A DNA stretch of 64,000 bases. Origin: Paracoccaceae bacterium. Its GTDB lineage: Bacteria; Pseudomonadota; Alphaproteobacteria; Rhodobacterales; Rhodobacteraceae. The DNA is taken from NCBI GenBank assembly GCA_023260655.1, contig JALQUU010000005.1:1-64000 (forward strand), read 5' to 3'. How positions within the stretch are numbered: the stretch's first letter is position 1; each line of letters opens with the position of its first letter. Made by a program: the position numbers and the translations under genes. This document shows, piece by piece, positions 11,915 through 21,753 of the stretch. A model generated the notes under the pieces. That model saw nothing but the letters and a program-made list of their open reading frames with translations, was not told the origin of the DNA and did not search any database.

Positions 11915-12931
11915 ATGATCCACAAGAACTGGTCGGAACTGATCAAGCCGCAACAGCTTGACACCAAGGCGGGCAATGATCCGTCGCGTCAGGCAACGCT
12001 GGTCGCCGAACCGCTTGAGCGTGGCTTTGGCCTCACGCTTGGCAACGCCCTGCGCCGTGTGCTGCTGTCGTCGCTGCAAGGCGCTGCAATTACCTCCGTG
12101 CAGATCGATAACGTACTGCACGAGTTCTCGTCTGTTGCGGGTGTCCGCGAAGACGTGACCGACATTATTCTGAACCTCAAAGGCGTGAGCCTGAAGATGG
12201 AAGTCGAAGGGCCGAAGCGCGTTTCGATCTCTGCCAAAGGCCCTGGCGTTGTGAAGGCAGGCGATATCGCTTGCTCCGCAGGCATCGAGGTTCTGAATAA
12301 GGACCACGTGATCTGCCACCTCGACGATGGCGCAGACGTTTACATGGAACTGACCGTCAACACCGGTAAGGGCTATGTTTCGGCTGACAAGAACCGTCCG
12401 GAAGACGCACCGATCGGCCTGATCCCGATCGACTCGATCTTCTCGCCTATCAAGCGTGTTTCCTATGAAGTTCAGCCGACCCGCGAAGGCCAGAACCTCG
12501 ACCTCGACAAGCTGACGCTCAAGGTCGAAACCGATGGCTCGCTCACGCCGGAAGATGCTGTGGCTTATGCCGCGCGTATCCTTCAGGACCAGCTGCAGGT
12601 CTTCGTGAACTTCGACGAGCCGGATTCGTCCTCGAAGTCGGATGTCGACGATGGCCTCGAGTTCAACCCGCTCCTTCTCAAGAAGGTGGACGAGCTGGAA
12701 CTTTCGGTGCGTTCGGCAAACTGCCTCAAGAACGACAACATCGTCTACATCGGCGATCTTATCCAGAAGACCGAAGCAGAAATGCTGCGCACGCCGAACT
12801 TCGGCCGCAAGTCGCTGAACGAGATCAAGGAAGTGCTGTCCTCGATGGGCCTGCACCTCGGTATGGACGTCGAAGACTGGCCGCCAGACAACATCGAAGA
12901 GCTGGCGAAGAAGTACGAAGACGCCTTCTAA
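11915..12931 (+). CDS. rpoA: DNA-directed RNA polymerase subunit alpha
   Basis: [12 protein letters not shown]...[28 protein letters not shown], alpha-CTD present. Confidence 0.98.
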   Translation: MIHKNWSELIKPQQLDTKAGNDPSRQATLVAEPLERGFGLTLGNALRRVLLSSLQGAAITSVQIDNVLHEFSSVAGVREDVTDIILNLKGVSLKMEVEGPKRVSISAKGPGVVKAGDIACSAGIEVLNKDHVICHLDDGADVYMELTVNTGKGYVSADKNRPEDAPIGLIPIDSIFSPIKRVSYEVQPTREGQNLDLDKLTLKVETDGSLTPEDAVAYAARILQDQLQVFVNFDEPDSSSKSDVDDGLEFNPLLLKKVDELELSVRSANCLKNDNIVYIGDLIQKTEAEMLRTPNFGRKSLNEIKEVLSSMGLHLGMDVEDWPPDNIEELAKKYEDAF

Positions 12932-13067
12932 GAATTTCGGGGGTTTGCCCCGAATTCCGGATGGGCCCCAAAGGCCCATCCAACACCCCGGGCAATATCG
13001 CCCCAACGACGCAGACCGCAACGCACGGGCTGCAACACAAAGCAAAACGAGACTATAGGAGAAAGAC

Positions 13068-13484
13068 ATGCGTCACGCCCGCGGATACCGCCGCCTGAAC
13101 CGCACCCACGAGCACCGTAAGGCGCTCTTCGCGAACATGTGTGGCTCGCTCATCGAGCATGAGCAGATCAAGACCACGCTGCCCAAAGCAAAAGAACTTC
13201 GTCCGATCATCGAAAAGCTGATCACGCTCGGCAAGCGCGGCGACATGCACGCCCGCCGTCTGGCCGCTTCCCAGCTGAAGCAGGATAAAGACGTCGCCAA
13301 GCTCTTCGCAGTCCTCGGCCCGCGCTACAAAGAGCGTCAGGGCGGCTACGTTCGCATCATGAAAGCCGGTTTCCGTTATGGCGACATGGCACCGATGGCG
13401 ATCATCGAATTCGTCGATCGTGACGTCGATGCGAAAGGCGCAGCAGACCGTGCCCGCCTCGCAGCGGAAGAAGCTGCAGAATAA
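13068..13484 (+). CDS. rplQ: 50S ribosomal protein L17
   Basis: [24 protein letters not shown]. Confidence 0.98.
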   Translation: MRHARGYRRLNRTHEHRKALFANMCGSLIEHEQIKTTLPKAKELRPIIEKLITLGKRGDMHARRLAASQLKQDKDVAKLFAVLGPRYKERQGGYVRIMKAGFRYGDMAPMAIIEFVDRDVDAKGAADRARLAAEEAAE

Positions 13485-13511
13485 TTCTGCGCTTCACCGA
13501 AGAATTTCAGG

Positions 13512-13545
13512 CCCCTCGCTGCCCGGCAGCGAGGGGTTTGCTTTT
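13512..13545 (+). terminator. Rho-independent terminator after rplQ
   Basis: CCCCTCGCTG-CCCGG-CAGCGAGGGG then TTTGCTTTTG. Confidence 0.8.
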
Positions 13546-13620
13546 GCGGGGCATAGCAATGCTTGCAATCCGCTTTGGACACTCGCATATCGAAGGAAAC
13601 CGCCCCAAAGGAGGTCCTTC

Positions 13621-15003
13621 ATGCGCCATTTTGCGTTGCTCGCGTTTGCGTTGCTCTTGCCGATTTCGGCCGAAGCGGAGACGCGTGTTCCCCAGAATTC
13701 GGTTGAGATAGCGCTTGGATTCCAGCCTCTCGTGAAACAGGCAGCGCCTGCCGTTGTGAATATCTACGCGCGGCGGATTGTGGAGGAGAGGGTTTCGCCT
13801 TTTGCCGGTGACCCATTTTTTGCCGATCTTTTCCGTGGCTTGGGCGAAGTTCGCCCGCAAGTGCAGAATTCATTGGGCTCTGGTGTGATCTTGGCCCCTG
13901 ATGGATTGGTGGTTTCCAATTATCACGTGGTCGGGCAGGCGACGGATATTCGGGTTGTCCTCACCGATCGCCGTGAATTCGAGGCGACGGTAGTATTGGC
14001 TGATGAAGCCTCGGACCTTGCCGTTTTGAAACTGGATGGGGCCGAAGGCCTACCGGCACTGCCGCTTCGGGACAGTGATACTGTCGAGGTCGGAGAATTG
14101 GTTTTGGCCATCGGAAACCCGTTCGGGGTTGGCCAGACGGTCACGTCCGGTATCGTTTCGGGGCTTGCGCGCTCCGGCGGGGCTGCGGGGACCGGGCGGG
14201 GGTATTTTCTGCAAACGGACGCCGCCATTAATCCGGGCAACTCGGGCGGTGCGCTGATCGATATCAACGGGTCATTGATCGGTATCAATACCTCGATCCT
14301 CACGCGGTCCGGCGGCTCGAACGGCATCGGCTTTGCAATCCCTGCCAATCTCGTTGAGCGGTTCGTGGAACAGGCGCATGAGGGGCGGACCCGTTTCGAG
14401 CGACCCTGGGCAGGCATCAACGGACAGCCTGTGGATAGCGATATTGCCGCGTCACTCGGGCTTTCGGTGCCCAGTGGTATCCTCGTTTCCGACATTCACG
14501 CGGAAAGCCCCTTCGCCAAGGCAGGCTTCCGTGCGGGCGATATCATCCAGAGCCTTGACGGGTATCTTGTGAATTCCGCCGCCGAGATGGTGTTCCGGAT
14601 GAGCGTTGCCGGGCTGGGGAATGAGGTTGAGGTCGGGTATTGGCGGGATGGAAAGGTTTATACAGCGCAAGTCGCACTGCTTGCCGCACCGGATATGCCA
14701 CCAAGGGACCGACGGACCATGGCGCGGGATGCAGTTCTTCCGGGGATGGTGGTTTTGAACGTCAATCCGGCGGTGCTTGCTGAATTTAATCTGCCTCTGG
14801 GATCTCAGGGCGTCGTTATCGAGGAAACGGGGCCTATTGGGGCCCGGTTAGGGTTGCAACGGGGGGATTTGATCCTGTCCTTGAATGGTGACGCGGTCCT
14901 CTCTAGCGAGGCGTTTGAGAAGGGGCTTGTCGACGTCCGACGCGGGCTTGCGCTTGATGTGCAGCGCGGTTTGAAGCGCCTCTCTATTCGGGCGCGGATC
15001 TGA
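13621..15003 (+). CDS. Deg/HtrA-family periplasmic serine protease with PDZ domains
   Basis: Signal peptide, NYHVV / DLAVLKLD / NPGNSGGALID catalytic motifs; ATG at 13621 preceded by AAAGGAGG. Confidence 0.93.
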   Translation: MRHFALLAFALLLPISAEAETRVPQNSVEIALGFQPLVKQAAPAVVNIYARRIVEERVSPFAGDPFFADLFRGLGEVRPQVQNSLGSGVILAPDGLVVSNYHVVGQATDIRVVLTDRREFEATVVLADEASDLAVLKLDGAEGLPALPLRDSDTVEVGELVLAIGNPFGVGQTVTSGIVSGLARSGGAAGTGRGYFLQTDAAINPGNSGGALIDINGSLIGINTSILTRSGGSNGIGFAIPANLVERFVEQAHEGRTRFERPWAGINGQPVDSDIAASLGLSVPSGILVSDIHAESPFAKAGFRAGDIIQSLDGYLVNSAAEMVFRMSVAGLGNEVEVGYWRDGKVYTAQVALLAAPDMPPRDRRTMARDAVLPGMVVLNVNPAVLAEFNLPLGSQGVVIEETGPIGARLGLQRGDLILSLNGDAVLSSEAFEKGLVDVRRGLALDVQRGLKRLSIRARI

Positions 15004-15005
15004 CC

Positions 15006-16319
15006 GTGGCCGATCTGTTCGATACACCAGTTCCAGAGAACGCGCACCGCCCCTTGGCGGACAGGTTGCGGCCGCAGCGGCTTTCCGAGGTGATCGGGCA
15101 GGAAGGGGTATTGGGGCCTGACGCGCCGCTTGGCGTGATGCTGAAGTCCGGCAGCCTGTCTTCGTTGATCCTTTGGGGGCCGCCGGGGGTGGGAAAGACC
15201 ACGATTGCGCGGCTTTTAGCGAAAGAAACGGACCTCCATTTCGAGCAGATCAGCGCAATTTTTTCCGGCGTTCCGGAGCTGCGCAAGGTTTTCGAGGCGG
15301 CAAAACTAGGCCGGAGGGCCGGTAAGGGCACGCTACTTTTTGTCGATGAAATCCACCGCTTCAACAAAGCCCAGCAGGATGGCTTTCTGCCGTATATGGA
15401 AGACGGCACGATCTTGTTGGTTGGGGCGACCACGGAAAACCCGAGTTTCGAGCTGAATGCCGCTGTGCTCTCGCGGGCGCAGGTTCTGTTGCTGAACCGG
15501 CTTTCGGCGATCGACCTTGAGCGGTTGGTTCAGCGTGCCGAGAAGGAATTGGGGCGGGCGTTGCCTCTCACCGGAGAGGCGCGCGAAGCGCTGATCGATA
15601 TGGCCGATGGCGACGGCCGTGCCTTGCTCAATCTGGTGGAACAGGTTGCGGCATGGGGGGACAGCACCAAGATTGACCGTGACGGCCTTTCGCGCCGTTT
15701 GATGAAACGGGCGGTCAAATATGACAAATCGGGTGATGAGCATTACAATCTGATTTCGGCTCTCCATAAGTCGGTGCGCGGGTCTGACCCTGACGCAGCA
15801 CTTTATTGGTTGGCGCGGATGATCACGGGCGGTGAGGATCCGAAATATCTGGCGCGCCGGATTCTCAGGATGGCTGTCGAAGATATCGGCCTTGCGGACC
15901 CGCAAGCGCAATCCGTCTGCCTCCATGCTTGGGAAACCTATGAACGCTTGGGCAGTCCTGAAGGCGAATTGGCGCTGGCCGAGGCCGTGACCTATCTTGC
16001 CCTCGCGCCGAAATCGAACGGGGTTTACACCGGATGGAAGGCGGCACTGAACGAAGCGCGCCGGACCGGGTCCGAGCCGCCCCCCAAGCACATCCTGAAT
16101 GCGCCGACGCGGATAATGAAGGATCAGGGGTTCGGGGCGGGATATGCCTATGACCATGACGCCGAGGATGGATTCTCGGGGCAGAACTATTTCCCCGAGA
16201 CCATGAAGCGTCCGGTGTTGTATCAGCCGGTCGAGCGCGGGTTCGAACGCGAACTCAAGAAGCGGGTGGAGTGGTTTGCAAAACTGCGGGCAGACCGAAA
16301 CGCCAAGGGGAATCCTTGA
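15006..16319 (+). CDS. rarA: Replication-associated recombination protein A (AAA+ ATPase, RarA/MgsA)
   Basis: LRPQRLSEVIGQEGVLGP, GPPGVGKTTIARLLA, FVDEIHRFNKAQQDGFLPY. Confidence 0.95.
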   Translation: MADLFDTPVPENAHRPLADRLRPQRLSEVIGQEGVLGPDAPLGVMLKSGSLSSLILWGPPGVGKTTIARLLAKETDLHFEQISAIFSGVPELRKVFEAAKLGRRAGKGTLLFVDEIHRFNKAQQDGFLPYMEDGTILLVGATTENPSFELNAAVLSRAQVLLLNRLSAIDLERLVQRAEKELGRALPLTGEAREALIDMADGDGRALLNLVEQVAAWGDSTKIDRDGLSRRLMKRAVKYDKSGDEHYNLISALHKSVRGSDPDAALYWLARMITGGEDPKYLARRILRMAVEDIGLADPQAQSVCLHAWETYERLGSPEGELALAEAVTYLALAPKSNGVYTGWKAALNEARRTGSEPPPKHILNAPTRIMKDQGFGAGYAYDHDAEDGFSGQNYFPETMKRPVLYQPVERGFERELKKRVEWFAKLRADRNAKGNP

Positions 16320-16349
16320 CACCTCGCATTGCCTGAGCGACGAGGGGGC

Positions 16350-16730
16350 ATGATCCAAACTCTCGCACAAGTCGCCGCTGGCGGCGCCATCGGAGCTTCG
16401 GCCCGCTACCTTGTCGTAGCGTGGGCCACGCGCTTTTTCGGACCGGGCTTCCCGCTGGGAACGCTCGCTGTGAATGTCATCGGCTCTCTCGCGATCGGAG
16501 CTTTGTCCGTGATCCTGCTGAGCCCGAAAGGCAATGCAGCGCTTTCGCCGCTTCTCATCACGGGCGTTTTGGGAGGGTTCACGACATTCTCAGCCTTCTC
16601 GCTAGATGTGATGCGTTTGATCGAGGCGGGTCGGATGGGAACCGCTGCGCTCTATATGGTGCTTTCGGTCGTCTTATCTCTTGTGGCATGCGCTCTCGGC
16701 ATGTGGATGGCACGCGGAGGTGTCCTATGA
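16350..16730 (+). CDS. crcB: Fluoride efflux transporter CrcB/Fluc
   Basis: GGAIGASARYLV, FPLGTLAVNVIGSLAIG, GGFTTFSAFSLD. Confidence 0.93.
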   Translation: MIQTLAQVAAGGAIGASARYLVVAWATRFFGPGFPLGTLAVNVIGSLAIGALSVILLSPKGNAALSPLLITGVLGGFTTFSAFSLDVMRLIEAGRMGTAALYMVLSVVLSLVACALGMWMARGGVL

Positions 16731-17770
16731 GCGGCGTTCAAACCCTGACCATTTCCGAAAACGATGCGGGCCAGCGGCTTGATCGCTGGATGCGGCGCGT
16801 GTTCCCGCATGTCAGCCAGATCCAGATCGAGAAGATCTGCCGGAAAGGCGAGATCCGCATCGATGGCGGGCGTGTAAAGGCAAGTACGCGCCTTGAAGCC
16901 GGGCAATCAGTGCGAGTGCCGCCACTTCCAGATGTTGCCGAGGTGCGCGCGGCAACAGCGAGCCGTGTTTCGCCGCAAGATTCCGCGATGATCCAACGCT
17001 GCGTGATCTACAAGGACGACCATATTCTTGTGCTGAACAAGCCCGCAGGGCTTGCGTCGCAAGGCGGTTCCAAGACCACACGGCACATCGATCAGCTTTC
17101 CGATGCTTTGCGCTTCGGCCTAGAGGAAAAGCCGCGCCTGGTGCACCGCCTGGACAAGGATACGTCCGGCGTTCTTGTAATGGCGCGGAACCGCCCGGCG
17201 GCGGCGGCGCTTACTGCGGCGTTCCGGCATCATGGCACTCGGAAAATATATTGGGCCATCGTGGCAGGGGTGCCCTCACCGCGGCAAGGGACGATCAAAT
17301 ACGGGCTGATGAAAGCGCCGGGTCATGGCAAATCTGGTGAAGGCGAGAAAATGATCTGCATCCATCCCGCGAAGGTGGACCAGACGCCGGGTGCTCAACG
17401 GGCTGCTTCGGATTACGCCGTTGTGCAAACGGCAGGGTCGCGCTGCGCATGGGTTGCGCTGGAACCGCTCACGGGGCGCACGCACCAGCTGCGGGCGCAT
17501 ATGGCCGAGATGGGTCATCCGATCATCGGCGATGGCAAATACGGGGGCTCCAGCCAAGAGAACCTCGGGGATGGATGGGGCGCGCAGCTTGGCGGCGATA
17601 TCAGCCGGAAGATGCACCTCCATGCGCGCCGCCTGATGATCCAGCATCCGGTGACCAAGAAGATGCTCAGTTTCACGGCACCGCTTTCGGAGCATATGCA
17701 GCGGACCTGGGACACTTTCGGCTGGGATCTCGATCTGGCGGATGAAGACCCCTTCGAAGGACGGCATTGA
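16727..17770 (+). CDS. RluC/RluD-family pseudouridine synthase
   Basis: S4-like N-terminus; LVHRLDKDTSGVLVMARN catalytic motif; ATGA overlap with crcB. Confidence 0.94.
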   Translation: MSGVQTLTISENDAGQRLDRWMRRVFPHVSQIQIEKICRKGEIRIDGGRVKASTRLEAGQSVRVPPLPDVAEVRAATASRVSPQDSAMIQRCVIYKDDHILVLNKPAGLASQGGSKTTRHIDQLSDALRFGLEEKPRLVHRLDKDTSGVLVMARNRPAAAALTAAFRHHGTRKIYWAIVAGVPSPRQGTIKYGLMKAPGHGKSGEGEKMICIHPAKVDQTPGAQRAASDYAVVQTAGSRCAWVALEPLTGRTHQLRAHMAEMGHPIIGDGKYGGSSQENLGDGWGAQLGGDISRKMHLHARRLMIQHPVTKKMLSFTAPLSEHMQRTWDTFGWDLDLADEDPFEGRH

Positions 17771-18447
17771 TGCCGTTGAAGCTCGTCGTCTTCGACGTCG
17801 ACGGAACTCTGGTCGACAGTCAGGCGGAAATTCTGGCTTCCATGCGGGCTGCCTTCGCTGCTGTTTCGCTTCCCGCTCCTAACAAGGACAGCATTCTCGG
17901 CATCGTCGGGCTGTCGCTGGACCGGGCCGTGGAAGTGCTTGTGCCGGAAGCATCGAGCGCTACACATACTCAACTGGTTGCGGAGTATAAGTCCGCCTTC
18001 CAGAAGCGCCGTTTGGAGCATGGCGCAGGGGCCTCGCCACTCTTTCCGGGGGCACGCGAGGTTCTGGATCGGCTTCTGGATCGCGAAGATGTGCTCATGG
18101 GAATCGCTACTGGAAAGTCGAAGCGCGGGTTGGACGCCCTCTTCGAAGCGCATAATTTGAGCAAATATTTCGTAACTACCCAAGTTGCCGACCATCACCC
18201 CTCAAAGCCGAATCCCTCTATGCTTCTTGCCGCCATGGAAGAAACCGGGACCAAAGCTGGAGCGGCGATGATGATTGGAGACACGAGTTACGATATGGAA
18301 ATGGCCCGTGCTGCGGGAATGCGCGGCATCGGCGTATCATGGGGATACCATAGCCTTGAGCGGTTGGCGGCCGTGGCTGATACGGTGATCAACCGGTTCC
18401 CGAACTTGCTCGCGACACCGGAGTTGACGGAGGAAAACGACAGATGA
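17770..18447 (+). CDS. HAD-IA family hydrolase (phosphoglycolate phosphatase-like)
   Basis: LVVFDVDGTLVDS, GDTSYDMEMARAAGM. Confidence 0.9.
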   Translation: MPLKLVVFDVDGTLVDSQAEILASMRAAFAAVSLPAPNKDSILGIVGLSLDRAVEVLVPEASSATHTQLVAEYKSAFQKRRLEHGAGASPLFPGAREVLDRLLDREDVLMGIATGKSKRGLDALFEAHNLSKYFVTTQVADHHPSKPNPSMLLAAMEETGTKAGAAMMIGDTSYDMEMARAAGMRGIGVSWGYHSLERLAAVADTVINRFPNLLATPELTEENDR

Positions 18448-19166
18448 GCGGATGGAAAGCCAAGCGTTTCTGGACGGACGTTACGGTCGTTGAAGAGGCA
18501 GAGGGTGGATGGGGCGTGCGCCTTGACGGGCGCAGTGTGAAGACGCCTGCGAAAACGGCCTTGGTCGTGCCGACAAAAGCGATGGCCGCGGCAATCGCCG
18601 CCGAGTGGCAGGCTCAAGCTGAGATGGTTGATCCGCGCACGATGCCGGTGACGCGTTCGGCCAATGCCGCGATCGATAAAGTGGCCGCGCAAAGAAGCGA
18701 AGTGATTGATCTTATTGCGGCATATGGCGGATCGGACTTGCTGTGCTATCGCGCGGAAACACCGATTACACTGGTAGACCGTCAGGAAGAGGGTTGGGGG
18801 GCTTGGCTGCGGTGGGCTAGAGACACGCTCGGCGTCGAGCTCGTTTCGGCCAAGGGGGTCATGCATATTCCCCAAGACGCCAAGGCGCTCGCTAAGTTGC
18901 ACGCTTTGGTGGCCGGGCATAGCAATTTCGAGATCGCCGCGCTGCATGATCTGGTCGGAATTTCCGGCTCCTTGGTGTTGGGATTGGCGGTTGCCCAAGG
19001 CGCTCTCGATCCAGAAGAAGGGTGGCGCCTCTCGCGACTCGATGAGGATTTCCAAGCGGAAGTCTGGGGCGAGGACGAGGAGGCGATCGAGATTGCTGCT
19101 CGCAAGAAAACTGACTTCTTGCACGCCCATCGCTTCATGGCTCTGTGCCAGTCAGACAGGACTTGA
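18444..19166 (+). CDS. ATP12-family F1-ATPase assembly chaperone
   Basis: KRFWTDVTVVEEAEGGWGVRLDGRSVKTPAKTALVVPT. Confidence 0.92.
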   Translation: MSGWKAKRFWTDVTVVEEAEGGWGVRLDGRSVKTPAKTALVVPTKAMAAAIAAEWQAQAEMVDPRTMPVTRSANAAIDKVAAQRSEVIDLIAAYGGSDLLCYRAETPITLVDRQEEGWGAWLRWARDTLGVELVSAKGVMHIPQDAKALAKLHALVAGHSNFEIAALHDLVGISGSLVLGLAVAQGALDPEEGWRLSRLDEDFQAEVWGEDEEAIEIAARKKTDFLHAHRFMALCQSDRT

Positions 19167-19362
19167 TCAAATGCCTTGCATTGGCGGGGGCAAAGCAAGT
19201 ATCCACATCGCGCCTAGGCGATCATTCGCTTGACCTTTTTTGGGGAATGAGACCAAACTTAAGGCACTGAAGCGGTAAAGGCGCGAGCCTGCTCCGTGCT
19301 GGCTCTGCCAGAAAAAACCAAAACGCCTTCTGGGAGAGGGCGAAAATCAGGAAGAGGTAAAA

Positions 19363-20382
19363 ATGAAAAAATCAGTACTTCTTGGCGCAATGACCGTTGC
19401 CGGTCTGGCTGCTGGCGCTGCTGCTGCTGGCACGCTGGATGACGTCAAGGCGCGCGGCAAGCTGAACTGCGGCGTGACCACTGGTCTCGTCGGCTTCGCT
19501 GCTCCGGACGCAAATGGTAACTGGGATGGCTTCGACGTTGGCGTTTGCCGCGCTGTGGCTGCTGCCGTGTTTGGCGACCCGACCGCTGTCGAGTTCGTTC
19601 CGACCACCGGCAAGACCCGCTTCACCGCTCTCGCATCGGGCGAGATCGACATGCTGGCCCGTAACACCACCTGGACCTTCTCGCGCGACACCGACCTCAA
19701 GTTCGATTTCGTCGGCGTGAACTACTACGATGGTCAGGGCTTCATGGTTCCGAAGGCGCTTGGCGTTTCTTCGGCAAAAGAGCTGAACGGCGCGACCGTC
19801 TGCATCCAGACCGGTACCACGACCGAACTGAACCTCGCGGACTTCTTCCGCTCGAACAACATCACCTACACGCCGGTTCCGATCGAGACCAATGCTGAAG
19901 CCCTTCAGCAGTACCTCGCAGGCGCTTGCGACGCCTACACCACCGACGCATCGGGCCTCGCCGCTTCGCGCGCGACCTTCGAAGCCCCCGGCGACCACAT
20001 CGTTCTTCCGGAAATCATCTCCAAAGAACCGCTCGGCCCGCTGGTGCGCCATGGCGACAACGACTGGGGTGACATCGTTCGCTGGACCCTCAACGCTCTG
20101 ATCGCGGCTGAAGAACTGGGCATCACCTCGGCAAACGTGGCTGAGCTTTCGGCTGCTCCGACGTCGAACCCGGAAATCAACCGTCTGCTCGGCACCGAAG
20201 GTGAACTGGGCAAGATGGTTGGCCTCGACAATGCATGGGCGAAGAACGCCATTGCTGCTGTCGGCAACTACGGTGAAGTGTTCGAAAAGAACATCGGTGC
20301 AAACACTGCAATCGGTCTGGCCCGTGGCCTGAACGCTCAGTGGACCGATGGCGGCCTCCTCTACACGCCGCCCTTCCGTTGA
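19363..20382 (+). CDS. aapJ: General L-amino acid ABC transporter substrate-binding protein (AapJ-like)
   Basis: GTLDDVKARGKLNCGVTTGLVGFAAPDANGNWDGFDVGVCRAVAAAVFGD. Confidence 0.92.
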   Translation: MKKSVLLGAMTVAGLAAGAAAAGTLDDVKARGKLNCGVTTGLVGFAAPDANGNWDGFDVGVCRAVAAAVFGDPTAVEFVPTTGKTRFTALASGEIDMLARNTTWTFSRDTDLKFDFVGVNYYDGQGFMVPKALGVSSAKELNGATVCIQTGTTTELNLADFFRSNNITYTPVPIETNAEALQQYLAGACDAYTTDASGLAASRATFEAPGDHIVLPEIISKEPLGPLVRHGDNDWGDIVRWTLNALIAAEELGITSANVAELSAAPTSNPEINRLLGTEGELGKMVGLDNAWAKNAIAAVGNYGEVFEKNIGANTAIGLARGLNAQWTDGGLLYTPPFR

Positions 20383-20400
20383 TCTGATCTGACCGGAGGA

Positions 20401-20436
20401 GGGGCGCTGGGGACTACCCCTGCGCCCCTTTTTCCA
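20401..20436 (+). terminator. Terminator-like hairpin between aapJ and aapQ
   Basis: GGGGCGC ... GCGCCCC then TTTTTCC. Confidence 0.65.
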
Positions 20437-20537
20437 TCTCGCTTCCTTCAAACAAGAAGCGACCCATTGCCGAGGTGCGGTCTACGTGCCCGGATTGAAC
20501 TAAAAAGTTCTGGGGTCGCCAAGACAGGGAAATCCAT

Positions 20538-21752
20538 ATGTCGACGCTCACCGATCCATCGGCGGAGTCGTTCCGGCTATCTAAGCTGGTCAACGATACG
20601 CGTTATCGATCCTACACTTTCCAATTTATTGCACTGCTCTGCATCATTGCGCTTTTCAGTTATCTGGGCGTCAACCTCGTGCAAAACCTTCGCCAAGCGG
20701 GTCTGAACATCTCGTTCGACTTTCTGGGCAACCCATCGGGCTACGATATCAACCAGCGCCCGATCGAATATAACAGCCAGTCGGCGCATTTCCGTGCCGC
20801 CATGGTGGGGATCCTGAACACGCTCATCGTGGCGTTTCTGGCCTGTATCTCGGCAACGGTCATCGGCGTGTTCGCCGGTGTGGCGCGCCTTTCGCCGAAC
20901 TGGCTTCTGCGGAAGCTCATGTCGTTCTACGTGGAAGCGTTCCGCAACGTGCCGGTGCTGATCTGGATCCTGATCATCTTCTCGATCATGACGGCAGCTC
21001 TTCCCGCACCGAATGCGTTCCGCGGTGAAAACCCCTCGGCGTCGATGCTGTGGGATGCCTTCGCGTTTACCAATCGCGGCGTTTACGCACCGAAGCCGAT
21101 CTGGCTGGATGGTTCGTGGGTCGTGGTAGCGACGTTCCTTCTTTCCGTGGTGGCCGCGATTGCCTATCGGCGGTATGCGACGAAGCTTCTTTACGCGACG
21201 GGCCGTTTGCTTCCGATGGGATGGCCGACTTTGGCTATCATTATCCTGCCCTCGTTAATCATGTATTACCTGACGGGACGCCCCATCGAGCTGGAATATC
21301 CGGCGCTGAAAGGCTTTAACTTTCAGGGTGGCGTGAACATGCTCGGGTCGCTTATCGCCCTCTGGTTCGCGCTTGCGATCTACACAGGCGCGTTCATCGC
21401 CGAGAACGTTCGTGCGGGTATTCAGGCGATCTCGAAGGGCCAGATGGAAGCCGCAGCTTCGCTGGGCCTGCGCCCGAACCGGATCATGAACCTCGTGATC
21501 CTGCCGCAGGCGCTGCGGGTGATTATTCCACCGCTGATTTCGCAATACCTGAACATCACCAAGAACTCCTCGCTGGCGATTGCCGTGGGGTACATGGATA
21601 TCACGGGCACGCTGGGCGGCATCACGCTGAACCAGACCGGCCGTGCGATCGAATGCGTTCTGTTGCTGATGCTGTTCTATCTCACGATTTCCCTCGCGAT
21701 TTCGGCGGTGATGAACCTCTACAACAACGCCGTAAAGCTGAAGGAGCGCTGA
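20538..21752 (+). CDS. aapQ: Amino acid ABC transporter permease (AapQ-like)
   Basis: His/Glu/Gln/Arg permease motifs (EAFRNVPVLIWILI; EAAASLGLRPNRIMNLVILPQALRVIIPPL). Confidence 0.93.
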   Translation: MSTLTDPSAESFRLSKLVNDTRYRSYTFQFIALLCIIALFSYLGVNLVQNLRQAGLNISFDFLGNPSGYDINQRPIEYNSQSAHFRAAMVGILNTLIVAFLACISATVIGVFAGVARLSPNWLLRKLMSFYVEAFRNVPVLIWILIIFSIMTAALPAPNAFRGENPSASMLWDAFAFTNRGVYAPKPIWLDGSWVVVATFLLSVVAAIAYRRYATKLLYATGRLLPMGWPTLAIIILPSLIMYYLTGRPIELEYPALKGFNFQGGVNMLGSLIALWFALAIYTGAFIAENVRAGIQAISKGQMEAAASLGLRPNRIMNLVILPQALRVIIPPLISQYLNITKNSSLAIAVGYMDITGTLGGITLNQTGRAIECVLLLMLFYLTISLAISAVMNLYNNAVKLKER

Positions 21753-21753
21753 G

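Noticed and set aside
10910-13069. 719-aa minus-strand ORF over rpsM-rpsK-rpoA
   Set aside because: Antisense shadow of highly conserved plus-strand genes in high-GC DNA; low-complexity composition and no recognisable domain.
16320-16350. Possible fluoride riboswitch upstream of crcB
   Set aside because: Only about 30 bp separate rarA and crcB; no room for the aptamer and no pseudoknot signature seen.
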